The notes beneath the pieces were generated by a model. That model was given only the letters and a program-made list of their open reading frames with translations, searched no databases and was not told the origin of the DNA. Shown here one piece after another: positions 1-17,125 of a stretch of DNA of 64,000 bases; position 1 is the first letter of the stretch, and the number at the start of each line of letters is the position of its first letter. The stretch is taken from the NCBI GenBank assembly GCA_023078555.1, contig CM041203.1, forward strand, positions 949,481 through 1,013,480. Reading direction: 5' to 3'. This DNA comes from Ulva prolifera. Taxonomy: Eukaryota; Chlorophyta; Ulvophyceae; Ulvales; Ulvaceae. A program made the translations under genes and the position numbers.

Positions 1-86
1 GCAAATGTGATCGGCGTCACTCACTGCATCCATGGTTTCGTTGGGCGACCCAGGAACGCCACGATCCACACTATGCCAGGCCACAC

Positions 87-5024
<4,938 letters not shown>

Positions 5025-5626
5025 TCCTTAACTTCCCCGCGCTGCAGTCGATCACGACACCGGCCGAGGGAGCTGTCAGGTGAATCGAAGCCAGTTGCAG
5101 CAACGCCACTGTACGATCAATAAAAGGGAGTCCAAGCTCTCCGCACTGGCACTTACGTACAGCAGGACACGCTCACCTGGTGATCAAAGACGCTCGCTCT
5201 AGATGTCGAGGAAGCACGAGCCTGACTACACTTCCGAACATCAACTCCAGATCATGTTCGTGAGCTGACCTTACAAGCGTTTAGACGGCTCAGTGAAGAC
5301 TGTCGCGGGCAGAGAGAGCAGTTGACTCTGGGCCAGTTCGAATCGATGGTGCCCCTCGCCACATCGGCAATTCAAAAACTGGGACGCGACGTTCGAGCGG
5401 GAACACACTGCCAACGCCGGTCCGAGATGCCACCCACGTACGCAATGAAGCATGCTTGATTATCAAGCCTGCTGTTGGCTGCTGGTGTATGTTCGTGGCA
5501 ACAGAACTGCATCGACGCTGCCACTGACTGGCTATTGTCGAGATGCAGTGTGTTTACGCATCAAGTTACAGCTGTCACACACCCCGATGCCACCCTCTGA
5601 GCGTGGTTTTCACAGCAATTCTACAC
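5025..5626. other. Intergenic: MSH2 5' flank and methyltransferase 3' flank
   Basis: Contains the upstream region of MSH2 (which reads leftward from 5024) and the 3' flank of the next minus-strand gene. No coding exon with compatible splice borders was seen. Confidence 0.5.
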
Positions 5627-7248
5627 TTATTTGTGACTGCTGGGTCGCGATTTCCGGAAGGCCAGCATTGGTCGATCGAACCCCTCTGCAGGCTTCCCCA
5701 CACGTTTTGTTTCTACTAGCTCAAAGGGCAGCTCGGTAGTCAGATACTCCGCGAACTGTTCTGGCCTGAGTTGGATGTGAGATAGATCTTTGAAAGGAAG
5801 CGCCTTCGCAATGGCCTGCATGCGGTCCAAAGGTCACGGCCTGCGTAGCGCGTGCAGGCTGGCAAGGCGAAGCAGTAGACAGCAGCAAACCTGTTTCTTG
5901 AAGACCTTCCGATATGATGACCACGGTTGAGGCTCCAGAATAAACATACCCCCCGGAAGCAGCAGCTGATTCACTTTCCTGAATAGTGCCTTGACACCCG
6001 CATCGCCCCAGTTCATGTGAACCCATTTGGTAACACTGAGGCACACAATGGCATCACTCTTTTTCAGCGTCGTCTTGTCGTTCACGAAATCAGCTGCAAG
6101 AAACCTGGTCTTCTTGAGAACTTTTGCACTGCGGCGAACATCGGCCCAGAAGTCAGGCCCTGCCTTCCTGCACACAGTCATAGAGAGTGAAGCAGGCACA
6201 CCGTGTGCCAGACAGTTGGTGTTTGTAGCACAGCATTGGATACAGTAGCATCGTTGCCAGACGGCAGAAGTGCCCTGCAACACCAGAACATGAAGAGAAC
6301 ACACTTTGAGCCGTTGCTGGCTGCCGCAATGTCCTTCGTATACTTCGTGCGGAGGCCCGACAAAGACCGGCATGCTTTGCTGATCAGCTGCGAGTCGATA
6401 TCAACTCCCATTACAGACTGGCAGCCAAATTTACAAGCCAATGACATGGTCAGTAGTCCGTCATTGCAGCCTATGTCTATCATCGACTTGCCAGCAAACC
6501 ACTGTTGATCTAAATGCTGCAGACGTGGATCCTCTTCAAAATCTTGAGTCACACGGTATCCATAGTACCTACACAGAATCATAGAATGAGATTCCTAGTC
6601 TCGTATGACATGAGGCGCAGTGGAGCTGAATTGTTGAAGCTGCACCGGTGGTAATTTCCATATCGGAAGCAGCCATGCTCAGCGCATGTTGGGCGCTTCC
6701 TGACCCCTATTGCTCTTGAACCTTCCCCTTCATGTGTAAATGCGTCCCCGGATGAGTGCCCAGCCACTTGCTCGGACAGATCGCGCCGACACGGCTGGCG
6801 TGCACATGCTGCTGGCTTGTAGATGGCTGCGCTGGATATCAATTGCATGGGATTCAGGACAGGTGGCCCCTCTCGAACACTTCCTTCGGCGTCGGATTCA
6901 TTGCCATTGGCCGTCCGAAGACCGGATGGGACCCGCTCGAGCTCGTCAAGTGCTGCGTTCTGCACCTGCGCCTCGGGGGCCTGCGGCTCCACCTGCAAGA
7001 TATACACCATTGAATGCTAACAGAATATGAACAAGCATACATATGCGCTATCAAATATCCTACTCAGCTGGCAAGACTGCGCGATACGGCACCTGGGCGA
7101 TTCCAGACGCACGCTGCACTGTCGATGTGCTTGCAGCACTATCTCGTCCACTTATGAAGGACCGCAAATCACTTGCAAGCGAAGTGAGCTTAGCACGCTT
7201 CAGTGCGTTGTCCACGTCTAGTTGCGGGAGATCGCGTTTCTTTTCCAT
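5627..7248 (-). CDS. Bin3/MEPCE-type RNA 5'-methylphosphate capping methyltransferase
   Basis: SAM-dependent enzyme of the Bin3 family; animal MEPCE methylates the gamma-phosphate of 7SK and related Pol III RNAs in the nucleus. Five phase-compatible exons (7093-7248, 6646-6992, 6305-6568, 5891-6167, 5627-5815) give 410 residues with a clean stop. The N-terminal ~155 residues are low-complexity. The family signature FRYGNYHRYYGYR leads into the SAM-binding motif MIDIGCNDGLL (about residues 197-207) and VMGVDIDSQLI. Then come CLSVTKWVHMNWGD and LEPQPWSSY, and the C-terminal Bin3 segment HIQLRPEQFAEYL. These are the strongest family blocks of MEPCE, which is longer mainly at its N terminus. BCDIN3D is less likely given the YYGYR and WSSY blocks. 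Start chosen at the ATG of MEKKRDLP; an in-frame ATG at 7321-7323 would add 25 residues. Confidence 0.9.
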
Positions 7249-7911
7249 GGTGAAGATATCGCTGAGCGTTCGCAGCCGGGTTAGCGGGCCTCCGGACTGT
7301 CTCACGCGCGCACGTAAGCCCAACTGAGGTTCTGTCTGCGCTTAACTAATAAACAATCTGCATGGCCTCGGAGGTGACCGTGGTGGTGGTGCACAATACC
7401 ACTTCTCCGGCAAGTGCTATACCGCGTATACCGTTTCCTGCACACAGCTGTGCACCGGTGGCCACAGACAATGTTATCACACATGTCACGCTTGGCACAA
7501 GACATCACTGGCATTTGCATAGAAGGAGTGGCGATGGACCTGTGTTGACATCATGCGGCTAGTTGATCAGCGATTTGCGGGCCCGATGGCTTCGGGAATT
7601 GTGCTCGTGATCATTGTTTGCACAGGTCCCGGATTTCGGAGTTGTCAATGTCCAAATGGATACGGCTATGTAATCATGCATACAAACATACAGCCAGTTG
7701 GCTAGCAGAATTGTTGCAACATGCTGCACAATGGCATTGGCACATGTGTAGGCGTAACCACGGCGTGGACGTCAGAGCTGGGCTATGTGGTACTTTCATC
7801 ATTTTCATCAGAGTGTGCAGCTACCTTTCACACCCAAACTAGGCCTTGCGACTGTAAGCCCCTGCACGGACAACACAGGACGGAATGGCCGCGCTTGGGG
7901 TGTTCTAGCCA
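7249..7911. other. Intergenic with a degraded SINE-tail fragment
   Basis: Upstream region of the Bin3 gene and 3' flank of the FKBP gene. It holds the partial copy of the tRNA-derived SINE family at 7620-7673. No exon was recognised. Confidence 0.5.
7620..7673 (+). mobile_element. SINE family 1, 3' tail fragment (copy D)
   Basis: The block TTCGGAGTTGTCAATGTCC followed by AAATGGATACGGCT matches the 3' tail of the full copies at 44419-44648 and 31438-31668 with few changes. The tRNA-like head and the final GTAAATTCAGATTTAC segment are missing or diverged, so this is a truncated relic. Confidence 0.6.
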
Positions 7912-9413
7912 TCACGCAACTTTCAGCAACTCGATGTCGATCAAGAGCGTCTTGTCTATAAAGCCTTTACTCTTGAGCACAAAGTCTAGCGTCCTGTTAC
8001 CCTGCACATCCACAGGGCAAATGTACTCCGAATGCATGATGCCACACTTCGTCACGTGCGATGCAGAACCCAGACAGCCTGCAGGATTTGACATCTGCAC
8101 AACAATGCGATGATTGTGCATGTGCAAGCACAACGCAGCCGGCTCGAGCAGACACACCGCGAATGTGGTTGGAGAGGGTTGGAAGTTCTTGTAGTCGCCG
8201 TTGGGGTACCCGGCATCCTCTGGTATGATCAAGCGCCTGCACACAACGACATCACTGCAATCAAGCAAGCGCTCACAGTCTGGCCATCGATACCACACGG
8301 ACGCGGCACCTGTCGCGGCCACACCCCAACATGCAGCCCAGAAAAAGCCTTCCTGTGTGAAGTGAGCGCAGCGATTGCCAGATGGACCCAGCGGTTGGCA
8401 GATCAACAGGCAGCTTATGTTGTCACATGAGAGCTGCGGAGGGCCACCGCTGATTGATCAAGCTATGCGATGAGTCAGCTGGGGGGTTCACATGCTTAAA
8501 AACAGAAAGCGGAATTCATGCCGTGCAAGGGAGGCCCACCTGACACCCCCCACCTTCATGTCCAGCAGCGCATCCTGCACGGCCGGGATCATCTTGCTCT
8601 CCCCAATCCTCAGCCGCAAGTAGTCCTTGTCATTGCCCTCGAACGAACTGCCTTTCGGCTGCAAACACATCACGAGGCGTCAGCAGCAGGCGTCATGCAG
8701 TGATGACAGCAGCATGCACGGGCTCCACGCACGTTCATGTACAGTTCACTCGCCGCAAGTATCGTTGTTGACGAAACAGGTGTGGGCACTGCATGAGGGA
8801 CTTCGTCTGTGTGACACCTCGTCCCCCACACCGCTCCCTTGTCTTCACGTGTTTGTAAGATGAAGCACATGAGGTTGTGCGGCAAGCACGGCAGGGCGTA
8901 GCTAGAACTGGAGACGTTGACATGGATTATTTCAAGTACAGCGGGCGACATGCCTTATTCCGTGCTTCGAAGATTCTGCCGTAGTACCCGATAGTGTACC
9001 CTTGCCAGTCGACCACACACAAGTCTCCTTGCTTGGGTGTGTTTCCTGCAGAATGCAGCCCCATGACTGCGTGTCAGCGGCTGCTCAGCGCAGCTGCGGC
9101 GCAGGTGAGCACAAACGGTATGGGAACCAGGCGGTTGCAGGAGCGGCGGCTACAGGGGCGCTGCACCTGTGCCCACACGGAGGTCTTTGTACTGCACCCC
9201 TGAAGCAGTGACTTCGTAGTCGGTAAACTTCATGGGGCTCTTGCCGTAGTCTTTGCCTTTGAGGGCTTCCATGTTGACGTACGATGGCTGATCATCTGCG
9301 TGAGCGGGGCTGAGACTTGAGCTGTGCACGGCCGCAGCCAAGGTGGTGCCTGATGCCAGCAGCACATCCCGTCGAGCTGATGCCTTTGAGACGCATCTAC
9401 GAGCAGATTCCAC
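7912..9413 (-). CDS. Thylakoid-lumen FKBP-type peptidyl-prolyl isomerase
   Basis: Member of the FKBP immunophilin family, which isomerises X-Pro bonds. Five exons in phase: 9167-9413, 8954-9045, 8540-8658, 8158-8236 and 7912-8001, giving 208 residues. The N terminus looks like a bipartite chloroplast lumen signal: a Ser/Arg-rich transit stretch, a twin-arginine pair at about residues 14-15 ahead of a hydrophobic segment (DVLLASGTTLAAAV), and an AHA|DD processing site near residue 39. The FKBP fold follows: VQYKDLRVGTG, GDLCVVDWQGYTIG, VGGVRRLIIPEDAGYP, FVLKSKGFIDKTLLIDIELLK. It resembles the plant lumenal FKBP16/18 group more than cytosolic FKBP12. The junction between exons 2 and 3 uses a GC donor (AAG|GCATGT). 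Divergently placed from the phosphopantetheinyl transferase. Isomerase activity is not assured, because lumenal FKBPs often lack it. Confidence 0.9.
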
Positions 9414-10141
9414 TGTTATGGATGTGTTCTGATGGGGTCAGCTGTGCCCATCAGTGCATGGTCCGACCCAAGGTGACGTATGCGAAGGCTCAAACTGATA
9501 TGCACTTCACCCACACGTGCAGTACTGTCACCCCCGGGCACAAGATGACAGAAGACCCATCATGTAAACAGGCCTCCAGTTGCATGAACAGGTTTCCGGA
9601 TCTGCCAAAGATTGCGTGTTCTCTTGAGCCTGGGGGGGTCCCGTTTGGCACACCTACACCTGGCATTGGACGGCAGCTTGGACCGCATCCCGAGAGTCGG
9701 TCCCATGGAAAATACTATGCTTGACATTCTACTGCATCCAGTGCCAAATCACCTTTCTATGATGCCCCTTAGAGCCAGCTCGCCGAGGCACGTGTGCGCT
9801 GCTTCAGTGAACTCGTCGACGATGGAAGCGATACTGTGACATGCAGTGCACCTGCAACAGCGCGAGAGAGAGAGCTCGCAAGCACATGTGTTAGTCCTAC
9901 ACCTCACTCTGTTCTCCTGGACCATTTTCGCCTGTCAATGACCCTGATGCTGCGAACGAATGCAGCCATGTGGCTACACGGGCTGTTTGGTCCATACATG
10001 TGCACCATCACGCGATTGCAGGTTGCATTGACGCACGGTGCTCGCTCTGGAGCTGGCCAATGTGACAAAGCGATCTTATGGGCGATCATGATGATCTTTT
10101 GATCACGATGAATGCAGTCAGCGTACGTGTAGGCAGCAGCA
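9414..10141. promoter_or_regulatory. Divergent intergenic region (FKBP / PPTase)
   Basis: 728 bp between two start codons that face away from each other, so both promoters must lie here. No recognisable TATA box or repeated motif was found on reading. Inference from gene orientation only. Confidence 0.45.
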
Positions 10142-11549
10142 ATGTCATCTGCACGACGGGACAGTGATGCGCCAGGCGTGCGCCATTCATCCGAGCTCCG
10201 GAAGCGCTTCGCCCTGAACATAAGCACGTGGAATGCCACAGAAGAGGAATTATCACAGCTGGCGCGCTGTTTCCCACCTGAGGACCGTGACAAATGTAAT
10301 CGGTTCCTTCGCTTCGCAGATCGGAAGCGAGCTGTTGCAAGCCGCTTGCTCCAGCGCTCGCTAGGATCACGAGCCTTCGGGCAGCGCCCTCAAGATGTAC
10401 TGATTGCGCGAACAGATAAAGGCAAGCCGTTCTTCCTGCACGCACATCCCACTGCGAAGAACTTAAACTTCAACGTGTCTCATGAGGTGCGATTTCTGTC
10501 TCACCCCCCCAACGCCCGAAGAGGCATGTCCTCACGTATGGCGTGTAGTTTCCAAGCCGGCTTCATATGTAGGGTGACTGGGTGGTGCTGGCGTCTGACC
10601 CAGAGTGGCTGTGTGGCGTTGATGTAGCTGCACCGAACCAGCTGCACTTTGCAAAGCACCTACCCCTCATCGATCGTATGCGCATGATGCCCAACTGCTT
10701 CTCGGACTCTGAGGTAAAGCACCTGGTCGTGAACACCATGAAGTCCACCAATCGAAGGCTGCTCGCAGCGGCTGAAGCAACGTGCTGAAGCAAACTCTGA
10801 AGCATGCAGTTCGCAACAGCACAGGCATTCGCAGATGATGAGATCACTCTGGAACACTTCTTCCGGCACCTCTGGTCACTCAAGGAAAGCTTCCTCAAGG
10901 CTCGCGGAGATGGGCTGCAGATGTCTCCTGACCGAGCAGCCTTCACACTCAAGCAGCTGCTCCCCCTTACGAGTGCGCCGCCACTTGCAAGATGATGATC
11001 TAGCATGCGCAAACCCTTCATTCACGTCCCTTCTGCAAGCTGTTTCCACGCCCAGTTCACCCCAATCCCACATCACCATCAGTGTTCACATTTATGTAGA
11101 GCACGCTCAGTGCACTCTGTATGTAGCCACAACAAGCAGGCCATCGTGATCCCACTGCCGTGTCATGCTTCAGGCGATTCCATCCGTTTAGCTTGCGTCC
11201 GTGGCACGATCTGGTAGAAAGGACAGGTCCTGGTCTGCCACTCCCTCTGTCATAACATGGTCGATCTGTGAGCGACCGCTCAGTTGCATATCCGCTTCCC
11301 AGGGTGGGTTCAGGCGCACTCAGCATCTCGTCAAAGCATGCAGTGTGATTCACCTGCATTGCACTGCATGCAAAGCGTGCGCAGCATGGCACCGTCCCTG
11401 CAGGTTCCGCTGCCACCGCACCGGCTGTGGCTGCTCGCGTCGCCGTGGACGGCGTGCCGGCGCCCCAGTGGGCCTTTGCGGCGCAACTGCTTCCCGGCGG
11501 CCACATCGTCAGCACAGCTCTGGCGCCTGTCACCGAGGCGATCGACCCA
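10142..11549 (+). CDS. 4'-phosphopantetheinyl transferase, AASDHPPT/Lys5 type (3' end uncertain)
   Basis: Transfers the phosphopantetheine arm of coenzyme A to acyl-carrier domains. Four phase-compatible exons: 10142-10486, 10573-10713, 10825-10972 and 11404-11549. Exon 1 ends with DKGKPFF and NLNFNVSHE, the substrate-side motifs of the Sfp superfamily. Exon 2 has GDWVVLASDPEWLCGVDVA, with the Mg-binding Asp of GVD at about residue 131. Exon 3 has LWSLKESFLKARGDGL, the W-x-x-KE-x-x-x-K motif near residues 179-186. Exon 4 encodes AARVAVDGVPAPQWAF and HIVSTALAP, which fits the C-terminal strands of human AASDHPPT. After 11549 a GTGCGC donor is likely; I could not find the terminal exon, though a stop follows in frame at 11685-11687 if there is no splice. 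Confidence 0.85.
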
Positions 11550-13957
11550 GTGCGCCTCTGCACTCCCGCTCACGGCAGCATCCGCCACTCTTCCGCATGC
11601 GTATGTGCATGTAGTTCATGCATGCATGTAGTTCATGCATGTTCGCATCGACACCATGCTGTCAGCCTGCTGCGCTGGGGCACTTGACCTTGCGGCGAGC
11701 GGGTCATGGAGCGAAAGCAGTGGCATCTCGGCAGCGCACCGAGTGTGAACGGCCTTACAGTGAGCATGGCACAAGGCACGTAAGGGTGCTGTTGATATGC
11801 CTCGGGCGGTCTGGCTCGGCACCTCGCAGGCCATCTGGATCTGCCCTTATGGGGGTGTATGCCGCATGCATGCGTACATGGCACAGGCTCGAGGCATGCA
11901 TGAGCTGAGGGTGAGTGTTGTGGACTGCTCAGGGACCCATAGTCGACGCTGTGCAGGAGCTGAGGCGGGGCCCGGGCGCCGCGGCCGCGCCGCGGCACGA
12001 GGATGCCGCGATGCCGTTTGCAGTTGTTTCGATCGCTGACATCACATGAGACCGCCATCGCTTCGACGATGAAAGGCGAGGACGTGCGCAGAAGCGCTCG
12101 CGCGCCACACGGGCAGGGGCCACCTCTTCGTGGAAGCACAGCACGTGCAGGATGCGCAGAGGAGCGGTGACCAGCACAGCGGATCAGCCTCGTCTCGCCC
12201 CTCGACGTGCCGCCACGGGTGTGAACGCGTAACAGCGGCAGACATCGCCACAGGGGCTGCGCCACACTTGCACGCGCCGCCTGCACCGCGCAACGGCGTC
12301 ACCACATGTGCCCCGGAAGCAGCGAAAGCCCTCCTGGAGGGCCTGCGTGCTTCAACAGGACAAGGTGGGGCACAAGGCGGCAGCCCTTGTGCACTGGTGG
12401 GGCCGCTCTTCAGGACGCGCTTCAGGACGCGAGGGGCACTCTCCGCCGAGGCGGCGTGTGCCCCACAGCTAGAATTCGAGGCGCCCACATCTGCAGGTTA
12501 GGCAGCAGCGAGCCGTACACGCATGCGCCATGCAGTGCTCGGCAGTGCTGCGTTTTGAACACCTGCTTCCCAGGTGAACCCTGAGTTGTTGCCACACGGT
12601 GGAGGCAACGGGCGGTCGAGATGCAGAGCGGAAGGTAATGGTGAGGTCTGGCGATTGGGTGCGCCAGCTCTGCTCTGCGGTCCGTGCTGGCCTGTGAATT
12701 TCGCACGGGCCATGCTTGGGGGGTGCACACGGGGAGAGAGCGCTGCCGGTGCGAGTTGTGGTGGAGCCACGCCGCAGCCACGCGGACGGTGCTGTGGGGC
12801 CCCCACAACACCTCCTGATCCGGAATGCACACCCAGTCATGCATGCGCTGGCACTCCTCGCCCGGCCGATTGCAGCAGCATGAAGAGTGTGGCGGCGCAT
12901 GGCACGGATTGCGTGTGCCGAGGCGCAGCTTGGCACTTGCCGGTGTGGCTTCCCCCGTACAGGCAGGGCGGCCTCCAGCGGCAGCCAGCAGATGCGATGG
13001 GCCCCTGCAGTGGTGTGTGCGCGCCGGGTGCGGTGGCGGAGGGCACATTCGCGGCAACGGCGCGGAATCGGTGCGAGGGGCCGAGCCACCGCCGAGGCCC
13101 GCGGCGGTGCTCGGCGTGTTGCACATCGCAGGTTCTGGGATGACGGCAACTGCAGCCGTGCCATGAGCGCTCCAGGAGCCACAGCATGCCGGCGTCTGTT
13201 CTTTTAGCCCCCCCAATGCTGAGATGCTTGGGCATGAGGGAGTGAGTGCTGGTGCATGCCAAGGCTTCTGGGGGGTTTCGGTCTGATCGACGAATTCCGG
13301 ATCCTGAGTTAGTGGCCTGCCATGCGGTGCCAGCGAGGACATGACTGCCAGCTGGCATCTCTGCTGCCTGGTGGTGGAGGGGCACCGTGGCAGCTTGCCG
13401 GTTATGGCACAGGGTAGCTGAACTGGCATGGTATGCATGGCATTCAGCCATGCCAGCTTGTATGTACTTGCTCCACCTGCTTTGCAGTCGGGGCCCAATG
13501 CAACGCCAAGAAGGCATTTGTTCAGTCCAAACCCTGTCGTGACGTTCCCTGCGTACTGAGCTGCTGCTGTTCTATCAAAACTTGGGTGCTGCGCGGATGC
13601 CACCCGAGATTGCATCATGCGTCATGCATTGGAGTTCACGTTTGGTGGCTGCGGGGGTAACCTTTGCGCATCCAACCATCCGGCAGCCGCATCTAACGTG
13701 TGTGCAGAAATATTGCGGCGGGGAGGGCAGTCTCACCATCACAGCAATCTACTCACCGCGTCACCGCTTCGCCATATCGTATGACAGGTGTTGAGATCTT
13801 ACAGAGTTCACGCTAGACCGGCGCCGGCAGGCCTGATAGTGGTTGAAACGGCTTCCTGTAGACGTACGTCGTGCTAACCAGGCATCAATAAGATCTAGCA
13901 CATCTCATTGATACATAGGCTGAGATTCGCGGCTGAGTTGCCGGCGGAGCGTCCGCC
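11550..13957. other. GC-rich gap, no supported gene
   Basis: Probably contains the last exon or 3' UTR of the phosphopantetheinyl transferase and the NOP58 promoter. Long open frames occur on both strands (up to 398 codons, minus, 12422-13618). They are Cys/His/Arg/Pro-rich, overlap equally long frames on the other strand, and show no family motif. They look like a by-product of high GC. Confidence 0.4.
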
Positions 13958-15647
13958 ATGCTGTGCCTCTTCGAGACGCCAGCAGGCTTTGCGCTCTTCA
14001 AGGTGCTCGATCAGAGCAAGCTCTCAGATCTCCCGTCTCTATGGCAAGAGTTCGAGTCACCTGCGAAGGCGTCGAAGGTCGTCAAGTTGAAGGCGTTCAC
14101 GAAATTTGACAATACTGCGGATGCCCTCGCCGCAGCGGCCAACCTGGTGCGGCTCGGCTGCAGAGCATGTGCACACGATTTCATTTGCTCTCGCAGATGT
14201 GCAGTCTGCAGCTGCATGATTCGGCTGTGCGAGATGATTGCGTCTCTCAGGTGGCAGAGTTGCACTTCGGTGAGGTGCTGTGTAGGTGGATAGCAAGGTT
14301 CCCAAACAACTGAAGAAGTTCCTGAAGAAGAACTGCGGAGATGATAAGCTCGCAGTCGTCGACGCCAAGCTCGGCAAGGCCATTGCGGACAAGCTTGGCC
14401 TGGATGTCACATCTGGCCACGATGTCCTGGAGCTGACCCGTGGCATCCGCTCCCAAATGGACGCCCTCGTGACGTCACTAGACCAGGCAGCCATGACGCA
14501 AATGTCCCTCGGCCTCAGTCATAGCTTGTCAAGATACAAGCTCAAGTTCAGTCCAGACAAAATCGACACCATGGTCGTCCAAGCGATCGGCCTCCTTGAT
14601 GACCTGGACAAGGAACTCAACACATACGCGATGCGTGTCCGGGAATGGTGCGCCTTCGCAAGCTCCCTGCTCCATGCGGCCGATCATGTCCACGTGACAG
14701 CGTGTGGTCCCGAGCCTCTGGAGGGCCACCAGCGTCATGCATTGCCTGCCTACAGGTATGGCTGGCACTTCCCAGAGATGACCAAGCTCATCGACAACAA
14801 CATCACGTACGCCAAGGTCGTCAAGTTCATGGGCTCACGAGAAAAGGCAGCAGACCTCGACTTCTCAGCTGTGCTCGAGGAAGACGTCGAGGCGGCCGTG
14901 AAGGAGGCGTCGGTTGTGTCCATGGGCACTGAGATCTCCCCAGACGACCTCTCCAACCTCTGCAGCCTCTGCGACCAAGTCATCGACCTCTCAGAGTACC
15001 GGGCGCAACTGTTCGAGTACCTGAAGAACCGCATGCAGGTGTGCACCCTGTTCCAGCCACATGCATGGTAGGTGGGCATGGGCTGTGCTCTAGCACAAGT
15101 GCCGCTGGCTGGCCCCACAACACGTACAGGCTCCCACGCCCCCCTGCAGCCTAACCCCATGCATTCGTGAGCCAGCGGGGATCCTCTTGTCTGATGGCCG
15201 CCGTGTGTCAACCCTGTGGATGCGGGGGTACCTGCTCTGTGCTCGATGGCGGACGCGCGGTAAATCATCGTGTCCCTGCAGGCCATTGCGCCAAACCTGA
15301 CGGTGCTAGTCGGGGAGCTCGTGGGCGCGCGGCTGATCGCGCACGCGGGGACGCTGATGAACCTCGCGAAGGCGCCCGCATCGACCGTACAGATCCTGGG
15401 GGCGGAAAAGGCGCTGTTCCGGGCCCTCAAGACGAAGCACGCGACCCCAAAGTACGGCCTCATATTCCATGCCTCGTTGATCGGGCAGGCGTCGCCGAAG
15501 AATAAGGGCAAGGTGTCGCGGGTGCTCGCCGCGAAGTGCGCGCTCGCGGTGCGAGTTGACGCCCTCGGGGAGACAGACGACGCACAGATGGGGATCGAGT
15601 CACGGGCCAAGGTGCGATGCCAAGCGCGCATCATGCACGCGTGCGTG

Positions 15648-15696
<49 letters not shown>

Positions 15697-16487
15697 CTCG
15701 GGGTGCCAATGACGAGAACCTTTTGCTTTCACAGTTTCCGAACAACGATGTGGACTCAAACAAACTCTAACTACTGAGGCACCCTGTGGTCATGCATGTG
15801 CTGTATTGTTGTGGTGTGGTTGGGGCTCGATTCTCCTTGGGTATGTTCGTATGGGAAGGATTGGTGTTGTTTGTAGATTGAGGCGCGGCTTCGGCAGCTC
15901 GAGGGTAGGGCATTAGAAGGGGAGGCAGTTGTGGTGCCAGCGCGAGGGCCCGCAAAGTACGACAGCAGCAAAGCAGATGGAGGCATGATTGCGTCGGTGC
16001 CTGCGACGTACAACACCGGAGCTGATGTGGCGATGGCTGATGTGGCAGACGAGAAACCGGACAAGAAGAAAAAGGTGTGCAGCTTACCATCATGCAGTTG
16101 TCTGCGATCGACGTGGAATGTCCGTGACTGCTTGCGCCTGAGAGCTCGTTGACTCTGGTATTTGGTGCTGCCTGTTTATATACTGTGCTCAGAAGTGCCG
16201 AGCATTGATTTACTAGGGTGGCTCGAGCCATATGAGAGTCTTCCGTCTGTGCTGCTAGCATCAGGGCTCATTGGGCTTGCGTGCAGAAGAAGAGAGCTGC
16301 AGAAGCAGTGGAGGAGGAGCCAGAAACAAATGGAAAGGAGAAGAAGAAAAAGACGAGAAAGTCGGAAGATGGGGATGGCGATGCCAAGTCCAAGAAGAAG
16401 AGGAAAGTTGAGGACGCTGTCGAGGATGGTGATAAGAAGGACAAGGCAAAGAAGAAGAAAAAGAAGAAGAGCATGGATGCAGAGTAG
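13958..16487 (+). CDS. NOP58: Box C/D snoRNP core protein NOP58
   Basis: Core scaffold of box C/D snoRNPs, which guide 2'-O-methylation of rRNA in the nucleolus with fibrillarin, NOP56 and SNU13. Six exons in phase (13958-14146, 14286-14647, 14756-15038, 15282-15611, 15877-16074, 16287-16487) give 520 residues, close to human NOP58 at 529. Visible blocks: [18 protein letters not shown] (NOP5NT), the central coiled-coil/NOSIC stretch [20 protein letters not shown], the Nop domain [19 protein letters not shown] and [17 protein letters not shown], then [14 protein letters not shown]. The C-terminal tail is the usual Lys/Glu-rich KKx repeat. NOP56 is excluded by [15 protein letters not shown] and the N terminus. 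The fourth intron contains a 44-bp GT run. TGTAA at 16554 is the likely poly(A) signal. Confidence 0.96.
15652..15695. repeat. (TG)22 microsatellite in NOP58 intron 4
   Basis: Perfect TG run of 44 bp about 40 nt downstream of the GTGCGATGC donor of exon 4. Same dinucleotide as the arrays at 1671 and 32701. Confidence 0.97.
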
Positions 16488-17125
16488 CCCTCGCCGGGGA
16501 CACGTTTGTTTTAATGGGACTTATATTTTTGCGAGATGTCATACCACAGCATGTGTAATGGTTGCTGCACCTGGTAATGTGTCCACCATGACTGACACCG
16601 CCGTTTCATGCAGTTCAGGTTACCAGCACTTTGTGAAGGCTTCACTGCCGGACTGAACATGTGTAGCACAAGAAACAACAGTACTGAATGCACGTTCACT
16701 CATGGGCTGGAACACGATTGGGTCAGAATCAGGGGATGCATATACTCAGTTCCCAGATCAGGTGTAGGTAGTCAGATTCACCATTTTACAATAGCAATCT
16801 TTTCTTCATTGGAGAGGGTGCTGTGCGTTGTCTGTGAAGGAGCGGCTCACTGTGGCAGTCTGTGCTGCATTCTTCTGTGCTCTACGGCTCTCCTGTCTAG
16901 CCAAAATGCCATACAATGTGCACCATACACAGGGGTCCACAACTCTGCAACACCGGAGCCTCAAGCCCCGTACGCAAGGCTAGCAGCCTCAGACTTGCGA
17001 TACAGTTCTTCACTCGTGCCTTTGAATCTCCTTGACAGCGTCAGCGCTCCTGGTCATGGACATTGGGAGCCCCCAGACACTGTGCCAGAGGGTCAAACGT
17101 GGATGCATGATCCAGCCAGGCACTT
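16488..17125. other. Intergenic, convergent 3' flanks
   Basis: 3' ends of NOP58 (plus) and of the unknown gene at 17126-18355 (minus) meet here. Contains the TGTAA motif at 16554. No exon seen. Confidence 0.5.
16554..16558 (+). terminator. TGTAA poly(A) signal of NOP58
   Basis: TGTAA, the common green-algal polyadenylation signal, begins 67 nt after the NOP58 stop codon. Spacing and orientation fit, but the motif is short and can occur by chance. Confidence 0.45.

Noticed and set aside
12422-13618. 398-codon minus-strand open frame
   Set aside because: GC-rich sequence with comparably long frames on both strands, Cys/His/Pro/Arg-rich composition, no motif, and no compatible splice neighbours.
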